Shown piece by piece: positions 11,832 through 37,755 of a stretch of 64,000 nt of DNA. Below the pieces are notes generated by a model that ran no database searches, was not told the DNA's origin, and saw nothing but the letters and a program-made list of their open reading frames with translations. Source of the stretch: Margaritifera margaritifera (Eukaryota > Mollusca > Bivalvia > Unionida > Margaritiferidae). The stretch spans positions 1,860,001 through 1,924,000 of the forward strand of contig JAQPZY010001448.1 of assembly GCA_029931535.1 (NCBI GenBank), written 5' to 3'. The position numbers were made by a program, and so were the translations under genes. Each line of letters begins with the position of its first letter. Within the stretch, counting starts at the first letter, position 1.

Positions 11832-13715
11832 ATATTACAGCAAATTTTACAAGCTTTTGCTTGACTGTTATTATTATTTTCCTTGGAAAGCTTAAAGGAA
11901 CTGTTTATGAATTTGTAAAGAATGTTGTCATAGACAGTTCGATGGAAAACATGTTAGCTTTAAACAGGTTTATGAATTTGTAAAGAATGTTGACATAGAC
12001 AGTTCGATGGAAGACATGTTACCTTTAAACAGGTCCTATAAAGTAAAGAACTTTTATGTTAATGACACAGTTGTAAAGTGCATCATAGCACAGATCTGGT
12101 ATTGAGAAGATGAAACAATTTACTAACATTTATCTCGAGTTATGGCGAATGTAAATTTTGATGCATGCGCATTAGCTTCAGTGGCACTCAAAATGAAATG
12201 ATCAGGATCGATATGCAGCACGTGCAACATTGAACGCAACTGGACTGAACACTTACCTGTATAGTGCATGCGATCTGTATATTTTCTCAAATTTTTATAT
12301 GTGTATAGTCTTGATTCCCAACGCAGATCACCGGTAGAGGATATCTCTATCTTTCATCGCGTGACTGCTGACTTTCATCACATGACCTTTTAGAATAGTG
12401 CTCACAAAGTAGCAAAACCTTCACCATTTCCATCACCACTTGATCATTCTTTCACAATAATTAGGAGAAACATTAATTGCAACACATTTACGTACTAAAA
12501 CGAGCAGAAGTTGAAGTTAGTGTCCCACAAACAAACATGACGTTTGGCACTGATGGACCAAACTACATGTACAGTAGCTACGATATTGTGGTTTCAAGTG
12601 ACATTTAGATAGGTCGAGTCTACGAAGTGATCCTCTAGTTGTTAATGGAAGAACAAAATTACAGTCGAAGTTACCAAGCAGTTTGTGTCTCTTCTTACGG
12701 AACATGCGCGTTTTTATGATAGTACGCTGCGGTAGTTTAGAGGACACTCAGCATGGTTTTTGGTGAGATCTTCCATTTGTTTTTACTGGAATAAACAAAG
12801 GTTGGTTGGTTGTTATGGGTTTAACGCCATTTCTCAGCACATGATAGGCTATACATGGCGGCCAGTATATCTGGCGGAGGAAGAACCCGAGAAAACTCCG
12901 GGAAGAACCACCGACCCACGGGAAGCTACTGGCAAGCTTTCTCACATACCCACGTTGGCCGAGCCTAGACTCGAACCCACGCGGGCAGAGGTGAGATGTC
13001 AGTGATCTGTAAAGGCGAGCGCCTTAGACCACTCGGCCAGAATAAACAAAGGAAAGTTCAGTCTGTAATAGTATGTATGCATTGTTACAAATATGAGCGA
13101 AATTGTTGCAAGCAATACCCCAGTACTTTTAATACAGTAACCTAACTGTCTATTTTATCACTTCACAGAAACATATAGCCGAATATGTTTAGCTGATCCA
13201 TGTTAACCGATATTTGGGTGAAGGTCATTCTGTCTCTGTGGAATTACCGAGACCACAATCTACATATACATTTAGCTGTTCTGTTGTAACTCTTGTTCCT
13301 TTTTTAATCGTCTAGCCAGATTACCTTGTAGAAAAGTCTGATAAAATAATACCAGAAACTTGAGATATTAAAAATAACGAAAGATCTGTGAAAACTTACA
13401 CAGACATTAGCGCATTTTCAATATAAAAGAATGTAAGAGATTATTTTAAATATTTCCATAACAATTGTTTGAAACTGAAGCATCGTCAAAATATGTAATA
13501 TAGTTTATAAAATTTCGTGACAAAATAGCTCAATGGTATATCTTAATCCCAAGAATACACGAACGAGCATGCGCGAGATTCGTTTGTGGGTCATCGAATG
13601 TAAATATTGGACTCAGTCCATGTCCGTGACTTTTCTCGAAATTTCTTTAAAAGTTTTGTTCAAGAGTCTAATAAATAGCTTTCCCAAATGTTGAATCTAC
13701 CATTGGAGCTTACAC
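11832..13715. repeat. Direct duplicate B (partner 5705-7140)
   Basis: Second copy of the 5.7-7.1 kb segment. It differs by a 64-bp internal tandem duplication (about 11907-12036, TTCGATGGAAGACATGTTA-like core), by unrelated sequence at 12300-12790, and by the SINE at 12802-13039. Confidence 0.75.
12802..13039 (-). mobile_element. tRNA-derived SINE with 13-bp target-site duplication
   Basis: Read on the minus strand, the element begins TGGCCGAGTGGTCTAAGGCG, a Leu/Ser-type tRNA head with an RNA polymerase III A box, followed by a B box (GGTTCGAGTCT) about 45 bp on. A central domain comes next, and a tail holding GGCGTTAAACCC and CAACCAACC. The 13-bp direct repeat GAATAAACAAAGG flanks it at 12789-12801 and 13040-13052, which fixes both ends. 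The head, domain and tail plan matches mollusc SINEs; I cannot name the family with certainty. Confidence 0.9.
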
Positions 13716-14320
13716 GGTTTTTGTAACACACACACACGTGCACGCTCACTTTTCTATTCGACATATCTGTACTGCAGATACTATACTTTGTTTCAAATCT
13801 AAAGGTTTTATGTGAAATTTATATTTTATCACTCAAATATATATAACCGATGATGGTTAAAAGATGTATCTTTTGATTTTCCTTCATGGAAATACATACC
13901 AGATATTTTCGTACAGGAAACATTATACAGAGTTGTAGAAAGTTACAGCATATCAGTAGCACGTTTCAATATTAGCATTGACAAAGATGAGGTTTTAGAA
14001 CTTCTCCATGACTGATCACAGTAAACCACACGTAGGGCACACTATTTTGTCCAGAAACAGCTAAAATCTAATGGATTAAAGATTTCGCACATGGGTACTA
14101 AGCAGAGAAAGGTGCAGTGGCATGAAAATAGTATCAAATCGAATTGGTGCGAACAACGAGTGTATGACGTAATCAAATTATTTTGACACTGGTTGGCGAC
14201 AGGGATTTCTTTTACTGATTCATCCAACTGACAAAGAAAGGAGTAATTCTCTTATAATAAGTATTTATTTAAGTCACCTAAATTTACAGAAATGAGAGCG
14301 GGTACTATCTTTGTACGAAT
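13716..14320. other. No recognisable gene
   Basis: Holds a short CA-rich run near 13725 but no supported coding sequence. It may include the 5' flank or a 5' non-coding intron of the peptide gene downstream. Confidence 0.4.
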
Positions 14321-14321
14321 C

Positions 14322-14495
14322 GGATATTAGTCACGGTAAGATTTTGGTACAGACCATTGCGTTTGATATTAGTCATGGTAAGATTTTTGTACAGACCATT
14401 GCGTTTGATATTAGTCACGGTAAGATTTTGGTACAGACCATAGCATTTTATATTAGTCACGGTAACATTTTGGTACAGACCATAGCGTTTGAATA
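14322..14495. repeat. 42-bp minisatellite
   Basis: Four units of 42 bp with the core GATATTAGTCACGGTAAGAT and GTACAGACCATTGCGTTT. It ends about 130 bp before the splice acceptor that precedes the first coding exon of the peptide gene. Confidence 0.9.
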
Positions 14496-14625
14496 CTTGC
14501 TGAATTGATCTTAGTTTCTTCCTACGTTTCAATATTATCACCGCGTCAGACATTGCTTGTTCACACCATTTAGACTCTGGTTTTAAGATTTTATATCTAG
14601 ATGACACAGATCTGTCTCTTTGCAG

Positions 14626-14646
14626 GGTAAACAAGTAACAGTGGGG
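14626..14646 (+). other. 5' UTR part of first coding exon
   Basis: The pyrimidine-rich CTGTCTCTTTGCAG ends at 14625 and is a good splice acceptor, so the ATG at 14647 is probably preceded by 21 bp of exon and by at least one non-coding exon upstream that I cannot place. If this acceptor is not used, the transcript would start nearby instead. Confidence 0.55.
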
Positions 14647-28808
<14,162 letters not shown>

Positions 28809-29165
28809 ACAAGTTGTCTGCTATAGATATACGTCAGAAATCTCAATACTACAGACGCTTATCACTGTTAAATAGTTCTACGATATCCCAATGACGGTAT
28901 TATCGGATAACAGATTCTCCGATCTGATAAACTCAATCCACTAGAAGCTTAGTTGTATCTAGTTTCCACGGATGGATAATTTCAGTTTTTGAAACGCTTA
29001 TCCTTGCAAAGAAAGACAATTTCCATCGAATTTCGGACTCAATGTAAACAGAACTAACCCTGATAATACAGGGTATGCTCTGTTGCTTGTCGAATGTTTT
29101 GAAGTAATGCAGATCGTTTTAAATGTTGCATCAAATAAATGACTGTAAAAATGGATGGCCTCCTT
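28809..29165 (+). other. Predicted 3' UTR of the peptide gene
   Basis: Runs from the stop codon to shortly after the AATAAA hexamer at 29134. No second coding region is seen. Confidence 0.55.
29134..29139 (+). terminator. Polyadenylation signal AATAAA
   Basis: First canonical hexamer after the stop codon, 325 bp downstream. Its use is inferred only from position. Confidence 0.55.
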
Positions 29166-29169
29166 TACG

Positions 29170-30730
29170 AATTTCATCACATTCACTCTGAATGTAGAAA
29201 TGACATTTTACAATAATTTAAATTACATTTATTCGATTGATTTCCATTTTTGGACTCTGTACTCGGTTTCTTTTAATGGTTATATTCACAATACTCTATA
29301 CTGAAAAAAGCGCAATTAACTTTTATGAAACCAAGTTTTTTTTATATAAAATAATTTCTTTTAGTCTTTATGCATTACTTGGATTAAAGATTCTACTTCT
29401 GTCTATATGATTATCTTCTTTAAGTAATTGCGTTTTTGTTTACAGTTAGTACTTATTTCGACTTTGATAGAGATTTTACCAAAATTTAGTCTGATAATTA
29501 TTTACGTAATTTTATGCAACATGGTAAATGCTGTCTTAGATGTATTCTCACAATCTTGGCACTTTTTACCATGCATGCACTTCTCTGCACATTCATAATT
29601 TCCGCGTTATGAAATGTGCTCTAAATATTTTGTCCACATAACACGTGTCTTCCGTTGTATTTGACCCATTTATTTGTTATCACGTTCAAGCTTTTCTGAA
29701 ATATTTTTATTTGATTTCCACTTCAAAGCGAGGAAAGAAATAAGTGTAAAAAAATGTCACTCAGCCTTTACAATCTCTTAACTACGCGATTTCGTTCTTA
29801 CGTGATCTCACAGTGCAAACATTTATGAAATAAATATAAGTTAATATGTGCTCTTAAATTTAATTTATATAAAAATCCATATTTCCTTCCAAGTTTATTG
29901 AAACATAAATGTACTATATTTGTAGGATTATGTAGCGCCAAATGAGTCCGTCTCTATCCGCGACTCCCAACTTCAAAGTTTCCACGGAATGTATATAATC
30001 CGTCTTTATCTTGTAGTCGTGCTCACACAATTCAACAATTACATTTGAAGTCGTCTCCTGGTTTTAACTTCTTTCCACAAAAGTCAACCAAATGCTGAAG
30101 AGCTTATATTTAAAAAAATGCGAAGTATTTTGTCTTGGTACTCAAATAAATAGTTTTTCCTACCGGCAATATGCTCCTTTTGAGATACCATAATTAACCA
30201 TGAAACGTTATCTCCCTTAGCCTTTTCATCCCGTGGCGTCTACCTTTAGGTAGGACGTGGACTGTGACTCAGTTGTTTTGTTTATGTTTCCATGTACCGA
30301 TATTTATGTTTTTTCCTACGACTGTATATTCCTTCTATGTATGGAAATTTTAATAAACTGGAGATACTCTCATGCTTCACAATCACGTGACTTTTATCAT
30401 TTTTGTAATATTCAGTTATTAGAATATCCTTGCGAGTTCGGTTCTCATGATGTATTCAGAGCCATAGTGTTCGATCATGTCTTTTAGTTTATGGATGTTT
30501 ATTCGCGCGGTCTTGCGAGGATGAACATATTTCCTTATTTAAATAAAGTGCCTCAACTGATCAATACTAACAAGCAAGTTGCTTTTCCTCATTTTGGGTG
30601 CATGTTAAATAGTTCATTAGATTCATTTTCTATATGACAAGATTTATTGAATTATAATTTATACCTTTCGGTTCCTGAGCAAAAAAAAGAAAAAAAAATT
30701 GTTTTCGAAAATTAAAGAGTAGCTTTTCGC
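29170..30730. other. No recognisable gene
   Basis: Open frame 30257-30487 (76 codons) shows no motif. No repeats or structured RNA are evident. Confidence 0.4.
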
Positions 30731-30732
30731 AA

Positions 30733-30842
30733 GGATGCCTATTAGGAAGGGTCTTAAAGTATTTTAATTGAGTCCATAATTAGCAAAGGAAGCCTATTAG
30801 GAAGGGTCTTAAAGTATTTTAACTGAGTCCATAATTATCCAA
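30733..30842. repeat. 55-bp tandem duplicate
   Basis: Two adjacent copies of a segment beginning GCCTATTAGGAAGGGTCTTA, with few differences. Confidence 0.9.
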
Positions 30843-31631
30843 GCTTTCTTTATGAAATTCTAATTTTCTAAACACTACTCTGTATTTGCAATTCTGAGCT
30901 GGATCACACACATAAACTCACTGAGAAGAAAAATGCCACTATGACCATGTTCTATGCCCTACTAAAGTACCAATCAAACAGGTTACGTTGGCATATCCGC
31001 CTTTTTCTGAAAAATAAAAAGGAAAATTCATCTAATTGTAAATAATAACTACCAACCTTAGCAATAGGAGTGTCAAATTATTTTGGGGGAAATAAATGCA
31101 TTCCAATTTAAGTTAGAATTACATATATTACATGTTTCAGGCGACGGGAAACGCAAAGCAAAGTCTAGTAGAAATCGATACAATTTTAAAGTCATTGTGG
31201 TCAATTTTCCCCAAAGCATCGTCAGTAAAGCTGATACCATGTTAAATTTTCATGACTTCAGTCAATTAAAACACTTTTAAGACATATCCTGAAACGAGTT
31301 ATGTCCACATTCCCTTGCGGAAAATTGTTTCAGTACCTTGCAAACATGGCACTTATTGGAACATACATTTCCGTTATGTTTGTCGTAATCTACTGCAGTT
31401 ATACTTCTAACTACAACTGAAATTCATATACATATCCACAATAATCTGACCCTCTACTTGTTGGTCAATATTATTTTTATTAGTTTCATTATTTGTGTAA
31501 GAAAATCGTGAGTACGCACCTACATATCATGTTTGATTTGTATTTTAGTAGAATATTTCAGCGAACAGTGTTACCCATTCATTGTACAAACGTAGTACGA
31601 AACAATAATGACCTCAGTGCCAAGCATACAC

Positions 31632-31728
31632 AATACTAAACTATACACAGTAAATCAAATGGACTGGGTCCTAATTTATATTAGAACAGTAAATCAAATG
31701 GACTGGGTCCTAATTTATATTAGAATAA
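31632..31728. repeat. 41-bp tandem duplicate
   Basis: Two copies of CAGTAAATCAAATGGACTGG plus GTCCTAATTTATATTAGAA, near-identical. Confidence 0.9.
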
Positions 31729-31776
31729 ACGGTTAAGCCGCCAGTTGACTTTAGTTGTGCACAAGGACAACAAGAA

Positions 31777-32121
31777 GTGAAATCTGTAAAAGACAAGGTA
31801 AACACTTTTTGCATAAACAGAAATCTGTTACACAGTCTAAGACTTTCTCATTTGGAATACCATCGCATGATGCATCCCATAACAGAAAGGTTGTCTCTAT
31901 TAGTATCCTCGTACGATATGCATGAGGGATTAATCCCCAACCCTGCAAATGAGGGTCGGGGGTTGGGAGGATGGGATGACTTGAACAGGTTTGATTCTGC
32001 TCGTCATGATATTGGAATGATTCAGAAACTTGCATTTATTAATCTTTTACTGGATGCTTTTAATAGTGTGCCTCAAAAGCTCGTGTCCTCACAAGGAGAT
32101 GCGATAATGATTAGAGTTTAA
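31777..32121 (+). other. Unidentified open frame ending at an (AAAT)n tail
   Basis: An open stretch of about 114 codons with no clear ATG start. It ends ...DAFNSVPQKLVSS... and is followed within a few bases by (AAAT)n at 32121-32157. The last residues and the A-rich simple tail are reminiscent of the 3' end of a LINE ORF2, but no reverse-transcriptase motif is present. I would not call it a gene. Confidence 0.25.
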
Positions 32122-32156
<35 letters not shown>

Positions 32157-32158
32157 AC
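32121..32158. repeat. (AAAT)n microsatellite
   Basis: Nine AAAT units, possibly the tail of a decayed retroposon. Confidence 0.9.
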
Positions 32159-32364
32159 AAGATGGTCTAAAATGAACTCGACATGGTTCCGAATTTACTC
32201 GATATCGTCGGGCTACATTATCCCCTGCTCTAACAGAAGTATAAGAAAAGGTTACACCGTAAACAAAGATGTAGATTCCGTTTCTGATGATGCAAATGGC
32301 AACCCATAAAAATGACCCATGTTTTAGGCTTTTTTCACGAACGTTTAGATAAAAATTGAAATTA

Positions 32365-32912
32365 TGGTTCACTGTCAGTTGTGGGACTGTTGATAATACT
32401 CAGCCAATTCTTTGATTATGGTTCACTGTCAGTTGTGGGACTGTTGATAATACTCAGCCAATTCTTTGATTATGGTTCACTGTCATTTGTGGGACTGTTG
32501 ATAATACTCAGCCAATTTTTTTATTATGGTTCACTGTCAGTTGTGGGACTGTTGATAATACTCAGTCAATTCTTTTATTATGGTTCACTGTCAGTTGTGG
32601 GACTGTTGATAATACTCAGTCAATTCTTTTATTATGGTTCACTGTCAGTTGTGGGACTGTTGATAATACTCAGCCAATTCTTTTATTATGCTTCACTGTC
32701 AGTTGTGGGACTGTTGATAATACTCAGCCAATTCTTTTATTATGGTTCACTGTCAGTTGTGGGACTGTTGATAATACTCAGCCAATTCTTTGATTATGCT
32801 TCACTGTCAGTTGTGGGACTGTTGATAATACTCAGCCAATTTTTTTTATTATGGTTCACTGTCAGTTGTGGGACTGTTGATAATACTCAGCCAATTCTTT
32901 TTAACTACTAGA
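32365..32912. repeat. 54-bp minisatellite
   Basis: About ten units of 54 bp with GGTTCACTGTCAGTTGTGGG and ACTGTTGATAATACTCAGCC. The 176-codon frame through it is an effect of the unit being 18 codons long. Confidence 0.95.
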
Positions 32913-33950
32913 GCTACTTTATAAAGAGGGCTAGCGCCCTCGAAAATAGTGCGGAATCGAAAATATAAAAGTTGTGAAATGAAAAGACTTTTTCTCGATG
33001 TCATAAATAATCCTACAATTGTAACTACTGTATCTAAATCAAGGTTTGCAAACAAATGGAAAAGTGTGACAGCTGTACAAATATAAAACCAGCAAACGAG
33101 ATGGAAAAGCGAAGCACTTTTTAGCGGTGTTGTACAACTGTAAATATGATAGTGGATATTAAATGGCTCACTATTACATATCTGACATCGTGAAATACAA
33201 AAATAAGTTAGATTTAAGCGTGGTAGGACGATGAAACGTTACTCGTTGTACATGCATTGCAAAACAAAAGTACACCAAAGGTATGTAGAAATAAACTTGG
33301 AAAATATGGAAAAGGAAATTGAGGATATCAAACAGGAAACTATGCAACGGAAAGATGAGGAATGTAAATTGGGACAAGAAGAGACAAAATCACTCAAGAA
33401 AATGCCCGACAATGATGCAAATGCTTTACAGATAATGATTTATTATATACTTAAGTGTGAAATAAAGAAAGTTATCGGCGAAATAATTTTCATTTTTTTT
33501 TTCCATCCTATATTTTCACAAGTGAAAAATATATCCTTATATTTTCACTTTTGAAAATACAAGATTTCCAATCATGCCATGCGACGCTTGATGGTGTGTG
33601 CCTACAAAAGTTATACCTGCAGCAACAAAAACAAGCACTTTTTGAGCTAGAGCAAATAAATAGAAACTGCAGTACATTGCAGACATGGAAATTAACCTTT
33701 GCTGAAGAAATTTGTCTCGGTGCCATTCGCGTCTCTATGAAGTTATTTCCCCTTACTTACTTGAGAAAAGAGATAAACCCGCTGTGGTGCGTTGCTGAAT
33801 CGGACTTGCTTTGTGGTCAGATATGATCAAATAGTTTTAAAAAATGTCAAAATGTTTATTTACGGCGACAAATTAGGTCATCCCAATCCTATCGCTCTCT
33901 TAAATCACTGATACTTATACGATCAGCCCATGAAAGTAATGTAGATTTAC
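32913..33950. other. Two hypothetical open frames, no recognised gene
   Basis: On the + strand 33231-33554 encodes a Lys/Glu-rich, coiled-coil-like segment (ENMEKEIEDIKQETMQ) and 33551-33826 another open stretch. They overlap in different frames. Neither has a signal peptide, domain or convincing splice context. They may be debris of an unknown element. Confidence 0.25.
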
Positions 33951-33956
33951 GAAATG

Positions 33957-33991
33957 GGGTGGGGTGGGGTGGGGTGGGGTGGGGTGGGGTG
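33957..33991. repeat. (GGGGT)n microsatellite
   Basis: Seven GGGGT units, G-rich enough to form a G-quadruplex. Confidence 0.9.
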
Positions 33992-34710
33992 CTTAAGAGT
34001 GGGTTTAATCTTCTAAGCTTCGATTCTGGAGTAAGTTTGGTATATAATAAAAAGAAAATTTTCTTTTCATGCGTAAATACCGGATACATTTCATCTTGTG
34101 GTACCAAAAAACGATATATTGTAACTCGTGGCTTCGCCATTCGTTAAAAATATCACGTTTTTTGTACCACACGATGGAATATATCCAGTATTAACGTAGG
34201 TAAGGAAAATATTCTCTATTTAGTTAAAGTATGACGATTTGTGACAATTAAATAATAGACTTTCAGATTTAAGAAATTAACAAACACTGTACCTAATGTT
34301 TGTCCTGCAACTCAGTATAACGTTCCTATTAGCCAAGACATTGTACAAATATTTATAGAGAAACAATCTGCCTCACTGAAAAAGATTATTTCACATACAA
34401 GTCGTTAAATATAATTAATAACTTCTCTTTATTATTTAATAGTTATAACTCTGTCAAGAGATACAGAGCAAAGTTTGATATGAAATTCTGGCAGAGTCAC
34501 CTTAATTGGGTAACATGGATGGCAACAGTTGGATGCGTATCTTAAGGTCTTTCAACAAATCATAGTATACCAGAGTTAGTGAAATCAGTATACAAGTTTT
34601 ATGTATACATTCAAAAAAGAAAACTGTTGTCTGAATGTTGTTGTCTGTAATAATTTTAACATTCCACTAAATCATGACTGGGATACATAAATCAGAAAAG
34701 TAAATACTAG

Positions 34711-35025
34711 ATTGATAATGGACCTGAAGAATATAAATCAGTAAATGAGGGTTTCGGAGACCTTGCACCTGCTGATGTATTACAAGCTTACAAACGTCAT
34801 TATGGTACAGCTGAATATTGGAGAAAATTGCCTGCTGATGAAACTAATTCAATGCTAAAGAGTGATGAAACATTTGGTTGGACTTATTTCTTTGAGCAGG
34901 ATAGCAATGCATTCACAGAGAAGGGTATATCAAGATTAAATCAAAACCAGATCTTATATTATTTGCATGGTATATGCTTAAAGTCAAATCAGTGTATCTT
35001 TTATATAGTCTGTTTTCACTGTTGA
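34711..35025 (+). pseudogene. Unidentified conserved-looking fragment, copy A
   Basis: An open stretch of 104 codons without its own ATG. It includes FGDLAPADVLQAYKRHYGT, LPADETNSMLKSDETFGWTY and FTEKGISRLNQNQ. Composition and the flow of residues look like genuine protein. It lies among Polinton-derived fragments, so it is probably a piece of one of that element's accessory or structural proteins, but I do not recognise it. Copy B repeats it at 38804-39106 with four codons fewer. Confidence 0.4.
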
Positions 35026-36785
35026 AAACACCGCAAAGAAATTCATACAGAAATTAATATTTGGCGAAGTAGATTATGGCTCAGATGAAAAGATCATGAT
35101 AAAATTATGAATATATATCAGATTCAAAAACTAGATATGACTATGCAGTTGCTGGTAATATATTCTATTGCCGAGTGATATGGTGATGAAAATGCATAGC
35201 ATTGTTGGTAAACATTTTTTTTTAAAATAACCGACATGAAAAAGTCAACCGATAGCTTTGAACTAGAAATAAAAACTGATATAAATACCGTCGTGCTAAA
35301 ATATTATTACAGTAGCTGATAAGAAGTTTATAAACAATTCGTTAAAAGAGAGATAATGGAATGAAAGAAGAGAACGTGGATGAGAACTATTTGGAAGAGA
35401 AGGATAAAATGACGACTTTATTGTAATAGCATCTGAACGTGATTTACAGATAAAGATCATGGAATAAACATACAATCAATTTATAATTATGATGATCGTT
35501 GCAGGAGATATTTATTTTAATTTTGAATTTGTGACGAATTTCTTATCCGGCTTCTTGCTTTATTTACACTTTTGATCAAAATGAAAAGAACAGGCCAGCT
35601 AATGCTAAAATAAGCAAAATGACACAATCAGCCGAGAGAGAAACAACACGTCCAGCCTTTTGAAAAGCCATTTTATTACACTGCCAATAATATCAGACAG
35701 TGCTGCTAGTGGCTTGTGAGATAGTTCAAACAAATAGTACACAGTATGTTTCATGTCTGTCTAACTTTGTCCACGATAGACTCTGTGTTACCATTTCCAA
35801 CACCACTACCACCAACACTTATACCTCCACAAGCTCCAGCTAAACCTATACCCAAATTTGCTATACATAAAGCAAGAGTTGCTACAGTCTGCAATAAATG
35901 TGACAATTTTCATATATTTCTTTAAAACTAATTGTTTTAACCTATCTCCTAATGTTTATTTTTCTATAACTTTTCAATTTTTCTTTTCGATGTTGTCTTT
36001 TAAATTTCTCTACAGCTATGTTAAATATCCAACTACTAGCATATGTGCTCATTTACTTTAAGCACTTTCGATCAGATCTTGTAATTTGACTTTTTGGGTT
36101 TACTCTATCTTCAAACAAACCAATTTTAAAACGTCAACAGAAAGTAATGCTAAATTAATGTGTCCCGGTTGCTTTGTAATAGAGGCATTTGTGCCATGGA
36201 CAACAATTGTAAAAGCTGTTGTTAGTAATGGAGTGTTTTGTCTATTACGATGTTAAGTCGTTCAGGGGGACAAAAGATGCGATAAGATAGACTTAAATAT
36301 ATTATTTAAAATCCAATCAATAAAACAGTTTGCAGTTTTAAAAATTTCGACTTTTCTATTATGTTCTCGTATCCCTATTTGCGATGGCATTTTAGCATTT
36401 GTTTTATCTGTTTTCACTGGCTTTCGTGTATCGTTTGTTTCACAATGAAAGTATTTTATATGCTGTTCTTGTGCGAATAAGTCAAAAGAAGAACAAAGAA
36501 TGAAAAAAAAAAGTGAATACCTTGTTGAACTTGAACTAATATAAGACCACTAGCATGCAAACTTTTATAATGTATACTTCTCAAATCAAGCCAGATGCAG
36601 TTTTTATTGGTGTTATATTGCCAACATTAGTGTTACTAAGTTTCATTTGGTTTTGCTCTTCATCAATGAAATATATTTTGGCTTCTTCAAACTGTTGCAT
36701 CAAGTGGAAACCCTAGGAATAAACCATATTTGGCAGACTCTCAAGAGTCACTACGATATTTTCTATTGTTGAGTAATAAAACTGT

Positions 36786-37160
36786 TTGATATTACGTTCT
36801 CCACTCCTTTTTGTACAGTATCAAAACGCATTTTCTCCACTCCTTTTTGTACAGTATCAAAACGCATTTTCTCCACTCCTTTTTGTACAGTATCAAAACG
36901 CATTTTCTCCACTCCTTTTTGTACAGTATCAAAACGCATTTTCTCCACTCCTTTTTGTACGGTATCAAAACGCATTTTCTCCACTCCTTTTTGTACAGTA
37001 TCAAAACGCATTTTCTCCACCCCTTTTTGTACAGTGTCAAAACGCATTTTCTCCACTCCTTTTTGTACAGTATCAAAACGCATTTTCTCCACTCCTTTTT
37101 GTACAGTATCAAAACGCATTTTCTCCACTCCTTTTTGTACAGTATCAAAACGCATTTTAA
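36786..37160. repeat. 36-bp minisatellite inside capsid-like frame, copy A
   Basis: Ten units of 36 bp (CTCCACTCCTTTTTGTACAG, TATCAAAACGCATTTT). Unit 5 has GTACGG and unit 7 has CACCCC with CAGTGTC. On the minus strand each unit is 12 codons and reads KCVLILYKKEWR in frame with the upstream capsid-like sequence. Confidence 0.95.
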
Positions 37161-37755
37161 ACTCATTCTGGGAGAATGAAGTTTGAAGTTCGTTAACGTT
37201 GTATTAGCTGGTTTGTCGATGACTTTCTTCCTTGTGATGTGGTCATAAAAGAAAGCACGGAGATTTCTATACCTGTCATTAACTGACTGTGCAAGTGATT
37301 TCAAATTAATCATATCGTACTGGAGGCAACTGTATTCCAGTTCACAGTCTTGATTACCATCTTCTATCATTTCAGAGGCCTTTTCAAGCGTTATGTTAAA
37401 TATAAAATTGTGAAGAAGAACGTAGGGATACAGCGAGCAGTGATCTGATAAAATCTGAAAATGTAATGGCATTCTAAACTTCTGTATGTACACCGCGAAC
37501 TGTAAAACTTCAGAACCGGTATTTTGCGTATTACCTGTCCTTATTGTCACTTTCCGAATTTATCATTCATAACACCTTGTTGAATCCAATTCGTCGTATC
37601 GCAAGCAGGTCACCACACATCGCTGTATGCCACGAAAGTGTTGTTGTCATTAAAGTTAAAGAGATCACCGCTTCCGTAGGATATCGTGATGCTTTCACAA
37701 ACGTTTTATCTAAATTGTGTACCGCAGGGTTGATAGCATCTCTTTCACATTCATG
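36792..37755 (-). pseudogene. Polinton/adintovirus-like major capsid fragment, copy A
   Basis: Minus-strand frame of 252 codons (37550-36792) continued upstream in another frame to about 37755. The part before the tandem repeat includes FRMPLHFQILSDHCSLYPYV, FNITLEKASEMI, CELEYSCLQYDMIN and FFYDHIT. That order (shell strand, ITL block, ELEYxC block, then xYDHIT) matches what I know of hexon-type, double-jelly-roll capsid proteins of Polintons and adintoviruses. The C-terminus is replaced by the 12-codon repeat. Frame shifts and missing ends mean that no functional protein can be made. Assignment is by motif pattern only. Confidence 0.55.

Noticed and set aside
12802..13039. A functional tRNA gene on the minus strand
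   Set aside because: A and B boxes are present, but the acceptor stem does not close and the sequence continues into a SINE body bounded by target duplications.
31777..32121. LINE ORF2 3' end
   Set aside because: Only a short C-terminal resemblance and an (AAAT)n tail; no reverse-transcriptase or endonuclease motif on either side.
32381..32911. 176-codon frame GLLIILSQFF repeated
   Set aside because: Result of the 54-bp minisatellite; the hydrophobic repeat is not a membrane-protein family.
33231..33554. Coiled-coil protein gene
   Set aside because: Lys/Glu-rich frame without start context, splice signals or homologue that I can recognise; kept only as a hypothetical stretch.
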